From Micavibrio sp. UBA5703 (GTDB lineage: Bacteria; Pseudomonadota; Alphaproteobacteria; Micavibrionales; Micavibrionaceae), in contig DIHF01000017.1 in the NCBI GenBank assembly GCA_002420015.1, positions 15,299 to 22,448 of the forward strand: DNA of 7,150 nucleotides, written 5' to 3'. The notes below the pieces were generated by a model. That model saw only the letters and a program-made list of their open reading frames with translations. It was not told where the DNA came from and ran no database searches. The position numbers and the translations under genes are program-made. This document shows positions 5,296 through 7,150 of the stretch, piece after piece (position 1 is the first letter of the stretch; each line of letters starts with the position of its first letter).

Positions 5296-6657
5296 TTAGC
5301 TGCGCTCGTTCCTGCGCACATGCTCGAAATAGGCGGTGATGCCGTAACGTATGGCCGAGGCTACTTTGCGCCGGTGCTCGGCACTGGTTAAAAGCCTCTC
5401 CTCCTCAGCATTGGACATAAAGCCAGCCTCGATCAGAACCGAAGGGATATCGGGCGCTTTCAGAACGGCAAATCCCGCGAAGCGGTGGGCGTTCGGCAGC
5501 GTGCGCACGCCGCTTTGATCATTAAGCTTTTCAACCAGCTTGTTGGCGAAGAAATTCGACTGGTTCATGGTGTCGCGCATGGCAAGATCGACAAGGATGT
5601 TCGCGACGTCCTTATCCTCGTTGCTGAGATCCAGTCCGGCAATGAGGTCGGCGCGGTTCTCGCTGTCGGCCAGCTTGGCGGTTTGGGCGTCCGAGGCTTT
5701 TTCGGACAGGGTGTAGATCGACGAGCCGCGCACGCTGGATTTATCAATGGAATCGGCGTGAATGGACACGAACAAATCGCCCTGATGCTTGCGGGCGAAA
5801 TTCACACGGTCACGCAGGCGGATGAATTTATCGCTGTCGCGGGTCAGAAGGACATCGAACTGGCCGGTGGCCTCAAGCTGCTTTTTCAACTCTTTGGCTA
5901 ATGCCAGTACGACATCTTTCTCGCGGGTTTTATGCTTGCCGATGGCGCCCGGGTCCTCGCCGCCATGGCCGGGATCGATGATGATGAGGGGCTTTTTATA
6001 AGGAGGCTCCGTTTTTTGCGTATCGGCTTGAGGAGGCGATTTTTTATCAGGTTTACGGGCCGGAGCCGGAACGGCCATCGGGCCTGCCGCCGGGGCGGTG
6101 CCAAGAGCCGCAATGACGGCCGGATCTTCCATGGAGATGTTATCGACATTATCGGCAGGCGGGCGCGTGGGGAGGGTAGAGGGGTTATGTGCCGACATAC
6201 CACCGCCGGTCAGCATGCCGTAAACCTGCATGGGTGGATTGGAAGCAGCGGCGGGGCTGAAATCGACCACAAGGCGGTTTGGCTTGCTGTTGTCACCGGG
6301 CAGCACAAAGGCCGCGCCGACCGTAACGGGGGCTTTCATATCCAGAACGATTCGTGAGATGCCGGCTTCGAGTTTGCCCTGCCTTATGCCCGCAATGCCG
6401 GAGCTGTCTGGCTTGTAGATTGAGCCGACTTTCCATGTGAAATCAGGAAGATCAATTATGATCCGGTACGGATCGGATAGTGCAAAAACCCTGTAATTTA
6501 CCTCCTCGCTGAGGTCCAGAACCATGCGGGTTTTGTCTGGATGCTCGCCAAAGCGCATTTCATTTATGACAAGGGCTGACGCCAGGCCCGGCCAGAAAAA
6601 TATGACCGCGACAAGTGCACAGAGTATCGGCTGTATATGTTTATGAAGCGAGGGCAA
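5296..6657 (-). CDS. amiC: N-acetylmuramoyl-L-alanine amidase (AmiC-like, AMIN + Amidase_3)
   Basis: 453 residues. This periplasmic zinc enzyme cuts the amide bond between N-acetylmuramic acid and L-alanine, mainly to split septal peptidoglycan. A signal peptide spans residues 1-28 (core ILCALVAVIFFWPGLASA). An AMIN domain follows at about 30-134 and targets peptidoglycan or the septum. Then comes a Pro/Ala-rich linker (about 137-222). The Amidase_3 domain (about 223-446) has zinc ligands H231 (DPGHGG), E246 (TREKD) and H300 (SIHAD) and catalytic E410 (LIEAGFMSN). The insertion at about 330-375 (DSENRADLIAG through NQSNFF) corresponds to the autoinhibitory helix region of AmiA/B/C enzymes that EnvC/NlpD-type activators displace. 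The start is TTG: no in-frame ATG or GTG lies between the upstream stop and the signal peptide, and the ribosome site is only a weak AGAG, 8 nt away. The gene is complete, with all catalytic residues present. Confidence 0.95.
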   Translation of the reverse strand: MPSLHKHIQPILCALVAVIFFWPGLASALVINEMRFGEHPDKTRMVLDLSEEVNYRVFALSDPYRIIIDLPDFTWKVGSIYKPDSSGIAGIRQGKLEAGISRIVLDMKAPVTVGAAFVLPGDNSKPNRLVVDFSPAAASNPPMQVYGMLTGGGMSAHNPSTLPTRPPADNVDNISMEDPAVIAALGTAPAAGPMAVPAPARKPDKKSPPQADTQKTEPPYKKPLIIIDPGHGGEDPGAIGKHKTREKDVVLALAKELKKQLEATGQFDVLLTRDSDKFIRLRDRVNFARKHQGDLFVSIHADSIDKSSVRGSSIYTLSEKASDAQTAKLADSENRADLIAGLDLSNEDKDVANILVDLAMRDTMNQSNFFANKLVEKLNDQSGVRTLPNAHRFAGFAVLKAPDIPSVLIEAGFMSNAEEERLLTSAEHRRKVASAIRYGITAYFEHVRRNERS

Positions 6658-6693
6658 GACGGATACTCTAAAAATAAATTGGCGCGAAAATCA

Positions 6694-6768
6694 GCCCCTA
6701 TAGTGGCTTTAACTGTGTAGCCGGGTCAAGTGCCGTCAAATGATATAGTTCAACATACAAATAGGGGC
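6694..6768. repeat. 8-bp inverted repeat GCCCCTAT / ATAGGGGC
   Basis: GCCCCTAT at 6694-6701 and its exact reverse complement ATAGGGGC at 6761-6768 are separated by 59 bp. The left arm overlaps the place where an amidase promoter would be expected. It could be a looped operator, one end of a small element, or chance. Confidence 0.3.
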
Positions 6769-6791
6769 GTGTTGCGCATGCGATTTCACAG

Positions 6792-6868
6792 AAAGACACA
6801 AAGGCGCAAAGAGGGAGTAGGTGTTTATAATGAAATGGTTTCATTTATCTTCGTGTCTTCGCGCCTTC
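6792..6868. repeat. Inverted array of 8-bp units around a perfect hairpin (MITE/REP-like element)
   Basis: Left half: AAAGACAC (6792-6799), AAAGGCGC (6800-6807), AAAGAGGG (6808-6815), an exact period of 8. Right half, read on the minus strand: GAAGGCGC (6868-6861), GAAGACAC (6860-6853), GAAGATAA (6852-6845), again period 8. Between them AATGAAA (6829-6835), loop TGG and TTTCATT (6839-6845) form a perfect 7-bp hairpin. Segments 6801-6811 and 6857-6867 pair at 10 of 11 positions, so the whole can fold into a long stem. I recall similar GAAGRCRC-type intergenic repeats in other bacteria but cannot check this here. Confidence 0.7.
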
Positions 6869-6989
6869 TTGTAAAAGGAGGGTGAGGGCTGCCGATAACT
6901 TTAAAATTGGATATAAGAGGGCTGTTAAGATTATGAATATTTAAAATGCAATTGATTTTCAGCCGCTTAAAAAAGATTTCAACTTTGTC

Positions 6990-7018
6990 TTGAGCCGCCT
7001 TTGCATTGTGTGTATGGT
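6990..7018 (+). promoter_or_regulatory. Candidate plus-strand promoter
   Basis: TTGAGC (6990-6995), a 17-nt spacer and TATGGT (7013-7018), four of six matches in each hexamer. The first hexamer is preceded by C, as in the alphaproteobacterial CTTGAC-type -35. The predicted start is near 7025, and the message would run off the right edge. It is based on motif matching only. Confidence 0.3.
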
Positions 7019-7049
7019 GACCTTCGTTATGCGCTGCGGTTTTCGCGTT

Positions 7050-7066
7050 GGTGTCAAGGGGACACC
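7050..7066 (+). other. Hairpin GGTGTC-AAGGG-GACACC
   Basis: A perfect 6-bp stem with a 5-nt loop. No T-run follows, so it is not an intrinsic terminator. It lies about 25 nt after the start site predicted from the candidate promoter at 6990-7018, so it could be part of an mRNA leader structure. Confidence 0.4.
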
Positions 7067-7150
7067 CGATTTACTCAAGTTCCGCAAAACTGTAAGCGCT
7101 GAATAGGGTTGGCTCTGTTGTATGCCCCCGTTTGGTGGATGACCCTTTCC

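Larger units (their letters stand above)
6658..7150. other. 493-bp region without a convincing gene
   Basis: No ORF with coding character was found on either strand. From left to right it holds: the short TTG-start upstream region of the amidase; an 8-bp inverted repeat (6694-6701/6761-6768); the palindrome CGCATGCG (6775-6782); a structured inverted array of octamers (6792-6868); an AT-rich stretch (about 6897-6985); a candidate plus-strand promoter (6990-7018); and a hairpin (7050-7066). In Caulobacter and rhizobia the amidase gene is divergent from rne, so part of this may be the leader of a plus-strand gene starting beyond 7150. That is inference from synteny. Confidence 0.6.

Noticed and set aside
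5485..6418. Several ORFs in other frames across the amidase gene
   Set aside because: The amidase frame keeps every zinc ligand and the AMIN domain; the others are compositional shadows.
6697..6739. Amidase promoter from TTGACC or TTGACG (minus strand, 6724-6729 and 6734-6739) with CTATAG/TATAGG near 6697-6703
   Set aside because: The spacers of 20 nt or more are too long for a standard promoter; no combination gave two good hexamers at 16-18 nt.
6884..6924. Direct repeat GAGGGCTG (6884-6891 and 6917-6924)
   Set aside because: Two 8-bp copies alone are within chance expectation, and no flanking structure supports an attachment or operator site.
6874..6944. AAGGAGG followed by a 20-codon GTG ORF (6882-6944)
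   Set aside because: The Shine-Dalgarno is only 1 nt from the GTG, and the ORF is short and featureless.

Overview
The window looks like a stretch of Gram-negative, probably alphaproteobacterial, chromosome with moderate-to-high GC. The evidence is a TPR_21-type membrane protein translationally coupled to a BamB-like lipoprotein, a 403-residue eukaryotic-type NADP isocitrate dehydrogenase, an ErfK/YbiS-type L,D-transpeptidase and an AMIN+Amidase_3 murein amidase. I cannot place it to genus. No phage genes, transposase, CRISPR array, tRNA or rRNA were seen.

Left part (1-1814, all minus strand). Reading leftward: a peroxiredoxin-like thioredoxin-fold protein (1254-1814), a single-pass TPR protein (504-1193), and the first 169 codons of an outer-membrane lipoprotein of the BamB type (1-507), which runs off the left edge. 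The last two overlap by ATGA and are almost certainly one operon for envelope protein export and beta-barrel assembly.

Middle (1857-4549, plus strand). A small unrecognised soluble protein (1857-2192) is followed closely by NADP-dependent isocitrate dehydrogenase (TCA cycle, NADPH supply) and a secreted L,D-transpeptidase with an unusual acidic Glu/Pro-rich tail. The three are tightly packed, although both of the first two genes also have a -10-like hexamer almost touching the start codon. The transpeptidase converges on, and overlaps by 40 bp, a small three-helix membrane protein on the minus strand (4510-4815).

Right part (4816-6657, minus strand). A strong hairpin terminator lies between the membrane protein and a 68-residue Ala-rich lipoprotein (4912-5118). 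The lipoprotein has an A-tract-rich upstream region and a leader with a 12-bp GC palindrome. Upstream of it is a zinc N-acetylmuramoyl-L-alanine amidase with a TTG start (5296-6657). Cell-wall and envelope functions therefore dominate the window: BamB, the TPR protein, the L,D-transpeptidase, the lipoprotein and the amidase.

Right edge (6658-7150). There are 493 bp without a convincing gene. This stretch holds the most unusual structure in the window: an element of about 80 bp made of three 8-bp units, a small perfect hairpin, and three inverted 8-bp units (6792-6868). Beyond it are an AT-rich stretch, a candidate plus-strand promoter, a hairpin and a possible 25-codon ORF. In other alphaproteobacteria the amidase gene is often divergent from rne (RNase E), so this could be the leader of a gene just outside the window. 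That is inference. I found no clear, previously undescribed multi-gene system.
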